Positions 1-8,891 of a stretch of DNA of 36,747 bases are shown here, in pieces. Source of the DNA: Oscillospiraceae bacterium (GTDB taxonomy: Bacteria > Bacillota > Clostridia > UBA1381). The notes beneath the pieces are model-generated. The model worked only from the letters and a program-made list of their open reading frames with translations, did not search any database and had not been told where the DNA came from. A program made the translations under genes and the position numbers. The DNA lies in assembly GCA_022509005.1 (NCBI GenBank), contig JAFLUC010000019.1:1-36747 (forward strand), read 5' to 3'. The stretch's first letter is position 1. The number at the start of each line of letters is the position of its first letter.

Positions 1-321
1 AACCTCTTTACCGATATAGTCAAAATAAGTGCTTGTATATACATCATCAATTTCGCCATCATTATTTGTATCATACAATGCTTTCAGCTCGGGAGTCACT
101 CCGGATCCGTTTAAGGTATAATTTGCGGCTCTTTTTCCCTCATGATATCTGGATCCTGACTCAGCTATGATATACCCATCTGCTCCGGATACTGCACCGG
201 CAGTATTACCTGCGTAGGTAAGATTAGTTGTCGCCGCGTTTGCTGTAACCGCCAAAGCTGCAAAGCTGGTGATGCTGATTGCAGCTGCTGTCAATAGGGA
301 CAGCAATTTTTTTGTTTTCAT
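1..321 (-). CDS. Secreted protein of unknown function, N-terminal 107 codons only
   Basis: This reading frame is open from an ATG at 321 to the window edge, so the 3' part of the gene is missing. A GGAGG ribosome site (cctcc on the plus strand at 331-335) lies 9 bases upstream. The product begins MKTKKLLSLLTAAAISITS, a classic signal peptide with a basic start, a hydrophobic core and probable cleavage after ANA near residue 31, so the protein is exported. Around residues 85-95 the sequence DTNNDGEIDD resembles an EF-hand or dockerin-like calcium loop, but one loop is not enough to name a domain. I do not recognise the family. A promoter at 410-383 fits this gene. Confidence 0.75.
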   Translation of the reverse strand, partial: MKTKKLLSLLTAAAISITSFAALAVTANAATTNLTYAGNTAGAVSGADGYIIAESGSRYHEGKRAANYTLNGSGVTPELKALYDTNNDGEIDDVYTSTYFDYIGKEV

Positions 322-382
322 AAATAAATACCTCCATTTTTTCCACGGGCAAGTGGAAAATATTTTCTTTGCTTAAGATTTA

Positions 383-410
383 ATTCTATGATACCATAAT
401 AAGCTGTCAA
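383..410 (-). promoter_or_regulatory. Sigma-A type promoter for the secreted protein at 321
   Basis: On the minus strand TTGACA (410-405) is followed after 16 bases by TAGAAT (388-383). It lies about 60 bases upstream of the start codon at 321, a sensible distance for the gene. Confidence 0.55.
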
Positions 411-551
411 AATCAAGAGACCGAAACAAAATGCATAAATAATCTGTGCTGAATTTTTTTATTTTTGTAAAATGCACAAAAAATCAGTAATTACATTTGC
501 AGATTCACTTTGCAATTGTTCATATTTCATTCATTTTTTCTGAAAAAACAC

Positions 552-580
552 TTGACATTATTGTGGGTTTCTGCTATAAT
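552..580 (+). promoter_or_regulatory. Perfect consensus promoter with no gene downstream
   Basis: TTGACA at 552-557 and TATAAT at 575-580 are separated by exactly 17 bases. No plus-strand gene follows: the next structure is a terminator hairpin at 659-687, and then yebC runs on the opposite strand. Confidence 0.7.
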
Positions 581-586
581 ATAGTC

Positions 587-687
587 ATTAACACAGAGTA
601 TATAACAGTTCATCAGAGCTTTTATATAATATAATTTACCTATTTATCTCCCAAAAAAGCGGACACGTATGTGTCCGTATTTTTTTG
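587..687 (+). ncRNA. Candidate small RNA of about 100 nt
   Basis: A transcript from the consensus promoter at 552-580 should start near 587 and end at the hairpin with T-run at 659-687. There is no ATG in the interval before the hairpin, so it is not a small coding gene with a usual start. The 5' part is A/T-rich and unstructured by eye. This is inferred from promoter plus terminator only; I do not recognise the sequence as any known RNA family. Confidence 0.35.
659..687 (+). terminator. Bidirectional intrinsic terminator
   Basis: GGACAC, GTAT and GTGTCC (661-676) form a hairpin extended by C660-G677. It is followed by a T-run at 680-686 on the plus strand. On the minus strand the same hairpin is followed by CTTTTTT, so it can also end yebC transcription. 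Confidence 0.75.
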
Positions 688-690
688 TTC

Positions 691-732
691 TATGTTAAAA
701 ATCACAGATTCTAATCTGTGATTTTTAACATA
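691..732. repeat. Perfect 20-bp inverted repeat with 2-nt loop
   Basis: Arms 691-710 and 713-732 are exact reverse complements, separated by only CT. A T-rich stretch follows at 737-745 on the plus strand, so it could act as a second terminator for plus-strand transcripts. For yebC (minus) it sits just after the stop codon and would protect or process the mRNA 3' end. Confidence 0.7.
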
Positions 733-743
733 GTTCTATTTTT

Positions 744-1481
744 TTAATCTTCGTCCGGCTCGTCCCATGAATGGTAAACATTCTGAACATCGTCATTGTC
801 CTCAAATGTATCAAGCATCTTTCTCATATTCGCAATCTGCTTTTCATCTGTGAGAGTGGTCAGAGTCTGTGCAACCTGTGCTGCTTCTGCTGATGCAATT
901 GTATATTTATCAGCAAGTGCTTCGCGCACAGCTTCAACGTCAGCAGGATCTGTTTCTATCTCGATTATGTCATCCTCAAAGGTCACGTCTTCGGCTCCTG
1001 CCTCAAGTGCGTCCATTGTAACCTCATCTTCGTCCAGCTCTCCGTCCTCATTCTCAATAAGGATGATACCCTTGTGATCAAACATGAAGCTTACACAGCC
1101 GGTTGTACCCATGTTACCGCCATACTTTGAAAATGCCGCACGCACATCCGCGGCAGTTCTGTTTCTGTTATCGGTAAGAGTTTCTACTATAATTGCAACG
1201 CCTGCGGGGCCGTAGCCCTCGTAGGTGATAGGCTCGTAATTATCGCCCTCGCCGGAGGCCGCAGCTTTTTTAATTGTCCTGTTAATGTTATCGTTAGGCA
1301 TATTTGCCGAGCGCGCCTTGGCTATTATATTCTTAAGATTTGCGTTGTTATCCGGATCAGGACCGCCAGATTTAACCGCCACTATTATTTCACGCGCAAT
1401 TTTTGTGAATACCTTTGCGCGAGCCGCATCGTTTGCGCCTTTCTTTCGTTTTATTGTGCTCCATTTTGAATGACCTGACAT
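744..1481 (-). CDS. yebC: YebC/PmpR/TACO1 family protein
   Basis: The 245-residue product has the usual family length and the signature start MSGHSKWSTIKRKKGANDAA, followed by the conserved ITYEGYGPAGVAIIVETLTDNRNR segment (split here as ITYEGYGPAG and VETLTDNRNR) near residues 84-108. The family includes DNA-binding regulators (PmpR) and proteins reported to help ribosomes through polyproline stretches; the sequence alone cannot decide the role here. The protein is cytoplasmic and acidic at its C-terminal end (EDNDD, DEPDED). The start is supported by AAAGGAG at 1497-1491, about 9 bases upstream. The gene is single, with its own promoter at 1554-1526 and hairpins beyond its stop codon. Unlike in many bacteria, no ruvC/ruvA gene is adjacent. 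Confidence 0.97.
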   Translation of the reverse strand: MSGHSKWSTIKRKKGANDAARAKVFTKIAREIIVAVKSGGPDPDNNANLKNIIAKARSANMPNDNINRTIKKAAASGEGDNYEPITYEGYGPAGVAIIVETLTDNRNRTAADVRAAFSKYGGNMGTTGCVSFMFDHKGIILIENEDGELDEDEVTMDALEAGAEDVTFEDDIIEIETDPADVEAVREALADKYTIASAEAAQVAQTLTTLTDEKQIANMRKMLDTFEDNDDVQNVYHSWDEPDED

Positions 1482-1525
1482 TACAAAACACTCCTTTGAT
1501 AATTATAATTATAATACAACACTTA

Positions 1526-1554
1526 ATTATATCACATAGAAGAATAAAATGCAA
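1526..1554 (-). promoter_or_regulatory. Promoter for yebC with TG-extended -10
   Basis: On the minus strand TTGCAT (1554-1549), a 17-base spacer and TATAAT (1531-1526), preceded by TGA, give an extended -10 promoter about 45 bases upstream of the yebC start. Confidence 0.65.
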
Positions 1555-1646
1555 GCAAAAATTATACAAGTTTTTGAAAATATCAAATAGAAACAATCAT
1601 ACTGATGTTGTTAAAAAATTCATAATAATGTGATACATTGCGAAAT

Positions 1647-1688
1647 TGTACGATATTTGAGATATGTTTTTGTACGATATTTGAGATA
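1647..1688 (+). repeat. Two 18-bp direct repeats, probable operator of the adhesin gene
   Basis: TGTACGATATTTGAGATA occurs exactly at 1647-1664 and again at 1671-1688, a 24-base period. The second copy ends 4 bases before the -35 box at 1693. Tandem identical sites directly upstream of a promoter are typical of activator binding. I do not recognise the motif. Confidence 0.65.
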
Positions 1689-1692
1689 AATA

Positions 1693-1720
1693 TTGACATT
1701 TTGTAAATATGTGCTATAAT
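1693..1720 (+). promoter_or_regulatory. Promoter of the adhesin gene
   Basis: TTGACA (1693-1698), a 16-base spacer and TATAAT (1715-1720) preceded by TGC form an extended -10 promoter. The leader to the ATG at 1808 is about 80 bases. Confidence 0.7.
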
Positions 1721-1807
1721 AGAATTAGTATAGTATAAATAATTACATTCCGAATTAATGTAAAGATTTGAATTGAATATAAGTTTACGTGAGACGGAGG
1801 GACATAT

Positions 1808-4800
1808 ATGAAGAGAACATTTGGTAAACGATTCAGACGGTTGGTCAGCGCCGGTATGGCGGCTGCGCTTATTTTGTCTAATTTGCCGCCTATGGGGTTA
1901 AGTACATATGCAGCGAATACAGTTAAGAGTGTTAAAGAACCCAAGGATGGTGTAAGAACCGGAGTGACAGATGATGTAACACTGCTTGCCGGAGAAATTA
2001 GTACGCTCAGGGGAACTGATCTGTCAAGTACAATTGCTAACTATGAAAAAACTTTCTTGCTTGGTCTTGCCGCAGACTTCTGTGTGTTTATAAAAGAGGA
2101 CTTTGAAGTTCTGGAAAGTGACGCGGAAGGTCGTGTGGCAGTAGGCGGAGATTTTTATGTTCGCAATAAAAATAATAGCTATGCTGTCGGCGCCGGTGAT
2201 TACAATACTCATACATCTCTTGACGAACTGTTGGTGAATGGCGAACTTTTGGGGGATAGAGTTGGTGCGGCAACCGTTATTTTAGGCGGAGTTCTGAAAG
2301 ATGGTAAGCTTAGTGATGTATACTATGAAAACAATAAGGTATATGAAGAATTTCCGGAACATAAATCAAGCAGAATACTTGATTTAAATTATGAAAATGA
2401 GAACTTGCTTCCCGATGATGCTTATGTCCATATTCCCGATTATAGTTCTGAATCCGGCAAGTATGAACCTGAACCTACACCCGACGGTAAAGGAAAATGG
2501 CCAAAGGTCGACAAGACACAGACCTATGTTGTAAAGCTGTTTGATTTTGAAGAAGAGTATACTAAGCTGAGTACACGCAGCACACAGCTATCCAAGAGCG
2601 GAAACTCCGGAACTATTACATATGATGAAAACAGCAAAACGATCAAATTTACATACGATGGTGATCCTGAGGATAAAAGAGAGTGTATTTATTTTAATCT
2701 TACGGAAGAACAGTATTATAATTGGTTTCAGAATGCCACAAGCATTGAATATATTAACATTCCGAAGCTTCCTACACCAAGATTTGTAGTCAATAACGAC
2801 GGTTCGGCGGGTTGGTGGTACAATTCGTATATTGTTGTCAATATTGCAGGAAATGGTACTTTAAACGAAGAAACGGGGCGAAATGAGCTTCACTTTGTGA
2901 AATCACCATCAGATAACAGAAATAAAACCGCTTTCATTAATGGAGCAAGCCTTCATGTTGACCTCACGGGAAAAAACAATGGAAACAATCATCCGGGTGT
3001 TACAAGTATCCTCTATAACTTCTATGAAGCTGATGAAACTACCGACATTGTTCTTGGTGCAAATTTCCAGGGTACAATTCTGGCACCCAAAGCCTACGTT
3101 ACAGATGAAGCAACATTAAACGGTGGTGACCATGGACATCTTTCAGGCGCGTTGATTGCAAGAAAGTTCAAAGGTAAAACAGAGTTCGGTTATCGTCCTT
3201 TCACAGGCGGTGTAAAGCTTGCGGAGGATACGACTGATTACAGAATTGCTATCAACAAGTATGACGAAGAGGACAGGGGTAAAGATAATCCTGAACCTCT
3301 TAGCGGCGCGACATTTGGAATTTTCGCGATTGACGGAGACGGTAATGTTTCGGACACACCTGTTCATACGATGACGACTACGGAAGAGCAGGACTTTATT
3401 GAGCTGACTCCGGGTCGCTATGTTCTTAAAGAAATAAGCGCTCCTCAAGGATACGCACTGTCCGAGGATGTATACTATTTTGAAGTAGAGGATAGAAATT
3501 ATACAGTAAAGATAGCGCAAACAGCTAATGGTGCCGGGTATAATTATGATGTAATTCGAGTATACGAAGGAACAGCCCAGGAACAAACGGGTGATACAAT
3601 ATATGAAAAAGATATATCGGTAGCCCCGGAAGAAACTCTTACGGTAACCCTGCCAAGAATCGGAATACGCGTATATAATAATGACCAGTTTAATAAAAAT
3701 GATAAGGAAAGTATATCAGGCGAATATATTTATTCAGCATTCCGCGCAGACCAGCGTACATACAAGATCGACGGTCATGAAGTTAAATTCAGATTTTATG
3801 ATGGAGTAGGCGGAAGTCTGCTTCAAGGTACTGATCATATGATCATAGACGGTAAAACGTACGATTATCACACTAAGGAATTTAATGATATTTATAAAGA
3901 TCTTACATTTATTAATATACCGAATATGTCCTCACAAAAGTCCGAAGATGACTTTGATGATGACGATGAGTATTATGCATATGTTGTACTATATAAAAAC
4001 GAACCGATTTTCCCGGTTGTAACTCTTTCACGAGTTTTGGAAGACAAAGGCTTTGAAGGATTTCATTTCTTTGATGCCAAGGCGATTGAGGTTCACAAGG
4101 TCGATGAAAACAACAATCCTCTTACCGGTGCTGAGATCCGGTTTGAGAATGAGACTTATAAAGTTTCAGGCGATACTTACAGCAGTACTTACGAAGATGT
4201 TGTTGAGCCGATTTGGAAATGGGATAAGAGTTCAAGTTCAACTGTTAAACTTAAGGATATTGAGCAGATTTCTTCCGCAGACGGAATTACTTACGAAAAT
4301 ATATACCGTGTAACAGAGGACGAAGCTCCTGAGGGTTATCAGATCACCGATAACGATACCGTATTCATTTGGTGTGGCGATGACATTTACATAAATGAAG
4401 ACGTACCGCGCGGCGAAGCTTTGCAGTATCTGCCTGTTAAGTGGCAAGGCGGTCAGTTTGTGGGAAAAGACGATTACACAGCTCATGGGTGGAAGAAGCT
4501 TGATATTACCAACCCCGAAAATCGTGTTATCTATATCAGAAATGCAAAAATTGAGGGCGCAAAGCTTTCACTCAGAAAGGTAAATCAGTCAGGTACACCT
4601 ATCGGCGGAGCGCATATTGCACTCTACCATTACGATCCTTCAAGCGGAGGCGATGGAGAGTTAATTGAAAAATGGGAGCCTTTAACAGATGAAGTAGATT
4701 TCGCAACGGATTTAAAAAATTCCAATAGTAAATATGTCAAAAACGGCTATCTCCTTCCCGGAACCTACTATCTTGTGGAAACACAAGCTCCTGTCGGTTA

Positions 4801-7141
4801 TAAAGATGACCTTGTGGGCGAAAAGCTGTTCTTCACGGTTGATGAGGATTTCAATATTACAAAGGGCTATACCGATGTCGGAAAAGTTGATGCAAAGATT
4901 GCTACTGACAATCATGAAGACTGGAGAATGTTAACTTATCAAGCTCTGACAGTAGAAGGCGCGACAAGGTTTGAAATACAATTTTCCAATGTAGACAGCG
5001 GCGGATTCCTTTTATATCGGGATTTCTATAATAATGATGGTTCGCCAAATTATAATATTAACTTCCCTAATAGTTGGACCGAGTCTAATCCTGCTGTTCG
5101 TTTATATGCCGATAGTGATAAAAAATATATTTATGATTTCAGTGAACCTACGACTTTTAACCTGGGACGTTTAGAAATACAAGGCAATAAGATGGAGATC
5201 GATTACGTTCGATTCTACACCGGCGGCGGAGAAATGGTCGGAACAAAAAGCGCATTGAAAATTGAAGGCGATGAAAGCAATGGCTACACACTTTCAATTC
5301 CCAATGAGACCGACGGTTATCAGATAGGTGTAAGTAAGGTAGATGTATCAGATAAATTCCTTCCCGGCGCTGAAATCACGCTTTACGCTATTGACGAGGA
5401 GACCGGAAAAGAAACCAAGGTTGAATCCAAGACAAGCGGGGATGGGACACTCATATTCAATGCTGCAGCGGGAACAAAATATGTTGTTCGTGAAACTAAA
5501 GCCCCGGATGGCTATACTCTCAGCGATGACGCATATTATTTCCGGATTTCGACAGAGGCAGTTGAGCGTACAGTTGTTTCCACAGGAGAAAAGAGTTATA
5601 CACCTATTATTTATGACTCTCCATCAGATCTCAACAGCGGACAGTATATTCCTGCAGAAAATGCATCGTATGCTCAGACTTATAGATGGACAACAGAAGG
5701 GTCTGAAACCAGTATTTATAAGATCGCTCACAACGGTAACACGAATATTGTAGATTCCATTACGTTTGAATATAGTGACGGAACAAAACAGACGGTATCT
5801 ACCGTTTTTGAATATGACAATGCTATATCTAAGTATACAATAATGAACGTATGGAATGTTACAAATCTTTCAAAACCGAATGAAGTTGTAAAAATTACGG
5901 CTAAGATCAAAAGCAGTTCTGAATTTGGCAGAGCTCAAAATGCGACGATATCATTAATTATGGGTAGTAGTTGGACGGATGAACGCCCCCAGCAAGTCAC
6001 AACACAAGATAAGGAACAGGACATTGTTCTTATTGAAGCGAAAAAGGGGACTGTAACAAAGTACTACAAAAAAGCTCAAGCAAGTGATACGAACGCAGTT
6101 CTGATCACCGATCCGGATGATCCTGCTTATGGTCAGTATGTAGAAGGCGAGGCGGCTGGGAATGTTGAGATAGATTTCACAGCTCCAAAGATCACACTTA
6201 ATATCTACAATGACAACACATTTGCGGAGCCTGTCAAAGCATCTGTAGTATATGATCCTCTTAATGTTAACAGAAACACCTATAAGATTGACGGAGTTGA
6301 GTATAAAATCACTGTTGATGACGGAGGAAATATCACAAAAATAGAGAAAAAAATAGAGCAAGGTTATGCAGAGGTTACAGACGAAGAGCTGAAAAATAAG
6401 TTCAAAGTAATCGCAGTAACAGAAGAAGACGAAACAGCCGAATATGTAGTTTTCTATGATGATGAAATAGTATATCCGACCTTTGTTACAGACGAAAGCT
6501 TTATTCTTACCAAAAATCTTCCGGCAAATATAATCAAGGACGGTGGATTGAAAATCACTGATAAACAGACAGAGATACGAATCAGCAAGAAGGATGCCGC
6601 AGATAAGGGTAAAGAAGGTGCAGGCGAGCTTTCGGGTGCTAAACTTAAGCTTACACTTACCGAAGCAACCAAAACCACAGATGGTACTGCTACACTTGAA
6701 AATGTAACGGTTTCAGATGTAGACAGCACAAAGGTCGAAAAGGCTAAGGATAATATGTCTATCACTTGGGAATCAGGAGGTACACCTGCTAAGTTTACAG
6801 GACTTCCCGACGGAAAGTATACTATAACCGAGGAAGCCGCTCCTGATGAATATACGAAACTGACTAAATCAATCACATTTGTGATTGAAAACGGTATAAT
6901 CGTTGAAATTGACGGAGAAAAAGTAAATGTTAAAGACGAAGGAGTTACAGGTACTCCCGGTGAGGAAATCGTTATTAAGGACTTGATCGAAGTCTTCAAC
7001 GAAAAGAAAAACACTGACGTTGAAGTTGACCTTCCCTCGACAGGCGGCAGAGGTGTATTCTGGTTCTGTGTGATAGGTATGTGCCTGATAGGAGCAGCTT
7101 TGTCTTTGAAAAAAATGCGAAGATCACCAAAAGTAAAATAA
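1808..7141 (+). CDS. LPXTG-anchored multi-SpaA surface adhesin
   Basis: This 1777-residue cell-wall protein starts with a signal peptide (MKRTFGKRFRRLVSAGMAAA, likely cut after TYA near residue 35). Residues about 75-440 resemble the choice-of-anchor A / collagen-binding adhesin domain (ADFCVFIKEDFEVLESDAEG, then VAVGGDF). Five SpaA-like Cna-B modules follow at about 476-565, 758-855, 918-1010, 1172-1250 and 1588-1690. Each has the lysine strand (INKYD, VHKVD, LRKVN, VSKVD, ISKKD) and the glutamate strand (EISAPQGY, EDEAPEGY, ETQAPVGY, ETKAPDGY, EEAAPDEY) that form isopeptide bonds. Between them lie beta-rich stretches I cannot name, including one module present twice. The end has LPSTGG at 1742-1747, a hydrophobic helix and KKMRRSPKVK, so sortase should link it to peptidoglycan. 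No sortase or other pilin gene is in the window. GGAGG at 1796-1800 sets the start. The ligand is unknown. Confidence 0.9.
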   Translation: MKRTFGKRFRRLVSAGMAAALILSNLPPMGLSTYAANTVKSVKEPKDGVRTGVTDDVTLLAGEISTLRGTDLSSTIANYEKTFLLGLAADFCVFIKEDFEVLESDAEGRVAVGGDFYVRNKNNSYAVGAGDYNTHTSLDELLVNGELLGDRVGAATVILGGVLKDGKLSDVYYENNKVYEEFPEHKSSRILDLNYENENLLPDDAYVHIPDYSSESGKYEPEPTPDGKGKWPKVDKTQTYVVKLFDFEEEYTKLSTRSTQLSKSGNSGTITYDENSKTIKFTYDGDPEDKRECIYFNLTEEQYYNWFQNATSIEYINIPKLPTPRFVVNNDGSAGWWYNSYIVVNIAGNGTLNEETGRNELHFVKSPSDNRNKTAFINGASLHVDLTGKNNGNNHPGVTSILYNFYEADETTDIVLGANFQGTILAPKAYVTDEATLNGGDHGHLSGALIARKFKGKTEFGYRPFTGGVKLAEDTTDYRIAINKYDEEDRGKDNPEPLSGATFGIFAIDGDGNVSDTPVHTMTTTEEQDFIELTPGRYVLKEISAPQGYALSEDVYYFEVEDRNYTVKIAQTANGAGYNYDVIRVYEGTAQEQTGDTIYEKDISVAPEETLTVTLPRIGIRVYNNDQFNKNDKESISGEYIYSAFRADQRTYKIDGHEVKFRFYDGVGGSLLQGTDHMIIDGKTYDYHTKEFNDIYKDLTFINIPNMSSQKSEDDFDDDDEYYAYVVLYKNEPIFPVVTLSRVLEDKGFEGFHFFDAKAIEVHKVDENNNPLTGAEIRFENETYKVSGDTYSSTYEDVVEPIWKWDKSSSSTVKLKDIEQISSADGITYENIYRVTEDEAPEGYQITDNDTVFIWCGDDIYINEDVPRGEALQYLPVKWQGGQFVGKDDYTAHGWKKLDITNPENRVIYIRNAKIEGAKLSLRKVNQSGTPIGGAHIALYHYDPSSGGDGELIEKWEPLTDEVDFATDLKNSNSKYVKNGYLLPGTYYLVETQAPVGYKDDLVGEKLFFTVDEDFNITKGYTDVGKVDAKIATDNHEDWRMLTYQALTVEGATRFEIQFSNVDSGGFLLYRDFYNNDGSPNYNINFPNSWTESNPAVRLYADSDKKYIYDFSEPTTFNLGRLEIQGNKMEIDYVRFYTGGGEMVGTKSALKIEGDESNGYTLSIPNETDGYQIGVSKVDVSDKFLPGAEITLYAIDEETGKETKVESKTSGDGTLIFNAAAGTKYVVRETKAPDGYTLSDDAYYFRISTEAVERTVVSTGEKSYTPIIYDSPSDLNSGQYIPAENASYAQTYRWTTEGSETSIYKIAHNGNTNIVDSITFEYSDGTKQTVSTVFEYDNAISKYTIMNVWNVTNLSKPNEVVKITAKIKSSSEFGRAQNATISLIMGSSWTDERPQQVTTQDKEQDIVLIEAKKGTVTKYYKKAQASDTNAVLITDPDDPAYGQYVEGEAAGNVEIDFTAPKITLNIYNDNTFAEPVKASVVYDPLNVNRNTYKIDGVEYKITVDDGGNITKIEKKIEQGYAEVTDEELKNKFKVIAVTEEDETAEYVVFYDDEIVYPTFVTDESFILTKNLPANIIKDGGLKITDKQTEIRISKKDAADKGKEGAGELSGAKLKLTLTEATKTTDGTATLENVTVSDVDSTKVEKAKDNMSITWESGGTPAKFTGLPDGKYTITEEAAPDEYTKLTKSITFVIENGIIVEIDGEKVNVKDEGVTGTPGEEIVIKDLIEVFNEKKNTDVEVDLPSTGGRGVFWFCVIGMCLIGAALSLKKMRRSPKVK

Positions 7142-7186
7142 CTGCTTATTTCTCAACTGATACGGTTGGTAAATAACACAAAACCA

Positions 7187-7222
7187 AAACGGCATGGATT
7201 GGAAACAATTCATGCCGTTTTT
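7187..7222 (+). terminator. Intrinsic terminator after the adhesin gene
   Basis: The stem AAACGGCATG pairs with CATGCCGTTT. A further ATTG/CAAT stem is closed by a GAAA tetraloop, and T's follow. It lies 46 bases beyond the stop codon. Confidence 0.85.
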
Positions 7223-7233
7223 ACGTAAAAATA

Positions 7234-7261
7234 TTGAAAAATATAAAATATGTGATATAAT
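7234..7261 (+). promoter_or_regulatory. Promoter of glpK
   Basis: TTGAAA (7234-7239), a 16-base spacer and TATAAT (7256-7261) preceded by TGA make an extended -10 promoter right after the upstream terminator, 50 bases from the start codon. Confidence 0.65.
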
Positions 7262-7310
7262 TTATTTATTGAAAACGATAATCAATTGTTGAATTAAGGG
7301 GTGTTTGGCG

Positions 7311-8810
7311 ATGAAATATGTAATGACACTTGATGCAGGTACAACCAGCAACAGATGTATTCTATTTGATAAAAATAGTAAATTATGTTCAATTGCGCAA
7401 AAGGAATTTACACAGCATTATCCTGTGCCGGGGTGGGTTGAGCACGATGCAAATGAGATATGGCAGACGCAGCTTGCGGTCGCAAGAGAGGCAATGGCAA
7501 GTATAAGTGCATCCGCATCTGACATTGCCGCTATAGGTATCACGAACCAGCGCGAGACCGTAATTGTATGGGACAGAGAGACCGGTCAGCCAATATGTCC
7601 TGCTATTGTGTGGCAGTGCCGCCGAACAGCAGACTTCACAAAGGAGCTTGAAAAGAAGAATCCTCAAATAGCTGATATATTTTGTCAAAAGACCGGCTTA
7701 AAGCTTGACCCGTATTTCTCGGGAACCAAAATACGGTGGATTCTTGATAATGTGGACGGGGCGAGAGAAAGGGCTGAAAAAGGAGATTTGTGTTTCGGTA
7801 CGGTTGATTCCTGGCTGATCTTTAATCTGACAAATGGCAGGGTTCACGCTACGGATTATTCAAATGCCTCAAGAACGCTTCTTTATAACATAAACACTTT
7901 AGAATGGGATGATGAACTGTGCGCTATTCTTGATATACCCAAATGTATTCTTCCGGAGGTAAAACCATCATCTTATGTATACGGCGAAACAGCCTCGGAA
8001 TTATTCGGCGATCCGATTAAAATTGCAGGCGCGGCGGGTGACCAGCAAGCCGCGCTTTTCGGGCAGACGTGCTTTAATGAGGGCGAGGTAAAGAACACAT
8101 ACGGAACAGGCTGTTTTATGCTGATGAACACAGGTGATAAACCGGTTTTTTCAAAAAATAATCTTCTGACAACGATTGCATGGGGGATAGAGGGCAAGGT
8201 ATCATATGCTCTTGAAGGATCGGTATATGTCGCAGGTGCGGCCGTTCAGTGGCTGAGAGACGAGCTTAAGCTTATAGACAACGCTGAAGCTACCGAATAC
8301 TATGCGTCACAGGTAGATGATACCAATGGCTGTTATGTGGTGCCGGCATTCACAGGTCTTGGCGCTCCGTATTGGGATTCATATGCGAGAGGAATGATTA
8401 CAGGTTTAACGCGTGGTGTGAATAAGTGTCATATCATTCGTGCAGTACTGGAGTCGCTCGCATATCAGACATATGATGTTTTGCATGCAATGGAGCAGGA
8501 CTTGGGCAAACGTCTTGCCATGTTAAAGGTTGACGGAGGAGCTTCGAGAAATAATTTTTTGATGCAGTTCCAGGCGGATATAATCAACACGCATGTAATC
8601 AGACCGGAGTGCGTTGAAACAACGGCTATGGGCGCCGCCTATCTTGCAGGACTGGCTATCGGATTCTGGCGGGATAAGGAGGAGCTTATCAGCAATCTGG
8701 CAATAGATAGAGAATTCATACCCTATATGGAAGCTAGACGTCGTAACAAGATTTTAGCCGGATGGAAGCAAGCAGTTACAGCTTCTCGGGGCTGGACAAG
8801 AGATAGTTGA
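7311..8810 (+). CDS. glpK: Glycerol kinase
   Basis: The product phosphorylates glycerol to sn-glycerol 3-phosphate using ATP. It is a FGGY-family kinase of normal length (499 residues) and follows the E. coli enzyme almost collinearly: phosphate loop DAGTTSNR near residue 8 (most relatives have DQGTTS), [69 protein letters not shown] and [14 protein letters not shown]. An in-frame TTG at 7305 would add two residues. AAGGGG at 7296-7301 is 9 bases from ATG 7311 but only 3 from TTG, so I chose ATG. In many Firmicutes a His before the [10 protein letters not shown] motif is phosphorylated by HPr; here that segment reads SYVYGETAS and shows no His. No glpF or glpD is adjacent and the gene is alone. 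Confidence 0.97.
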   Translation: MKYVMTLDAGTTSNRCILFDKNSKLCSIAQKEFTQHYPVPGWVEHDANEIWQTQLAVAREAMASISASASDIAAIGITNQRETVIVWDRETGQPICPAIVWQCRRTADFTKELEKKNPQIADIFCQKTGLKLDPYFSGTKIRWILDNVDGARERAEKGDLCFGTVDSWLIFNLTNGRVHATDYSNASRTLLYNINTLEWDDELCAILDIPKCILPEVKPSSYVYGETASELFGDPIKIAGAAGDQQAALFGQTCFNEGEVKNTYGTGCFMLMNTGDKPVFSKNNLLTTIAWGIEGKVSYALEGSVYVAGAAVQWLRDELKLIDNAEATEYYASQVDDTNGCYVVPAFTGLGAPYWDSYARGMITGLTRGVNKCHIIRAVLESLAYQTYDVLHAMEQDLGKRLAMLKVDGGASRNNFLMQFQADIINTHVIRPECVETTAMGAAYLAGLAIGFWRDKEELISNLAIDREFIPYMEARRRNKILAGWKQAVTASRGWTRDS

Positions 8811-8827
8811 GTTTTATCCTATTATCG

Positions 8828-8857
8828 TTGACAGCTTAATGCTGTTCATGGTATAAT
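8828..8857 (+). promoter_or_regulatory. Promoter of the phosphatase-rnhB-yraN operon
   Basis: TTGACA (8828-8833), an 18-base spacer and TATAAT (8852-8857) preceded by TGG. The spacer holds a small inverted repeat, ACAGC-TTAAT-GCTGT (8831-8845). Confidence 0.65.
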
Positions 8858-8891
8858 CTATTTAACAGAAAATTCAAGAGAGGAATGTATT

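Noticed and set aside
1647..1688. CRISPR-like array
   Set aside because: There are only two 18-base copies with a 6-base gap, no spacers of proper size and no cas genes; placement at a promoter fits an operator.
6454..7014. 186-codon minus-strand open frame inside the adhesin gene
   Set aside because: It lies wholly under a clearly coding SpaA/LPXTG frame, its product is a Ser/Val-rich composition typical of an antisense reading, and it has no convincing ribosome site.
7305..7310. TTG start for glycerol kinase
   Set aside because: It is only 3 bases from the AAGGGG ribosome site; ATG 7311 has normal spacing.
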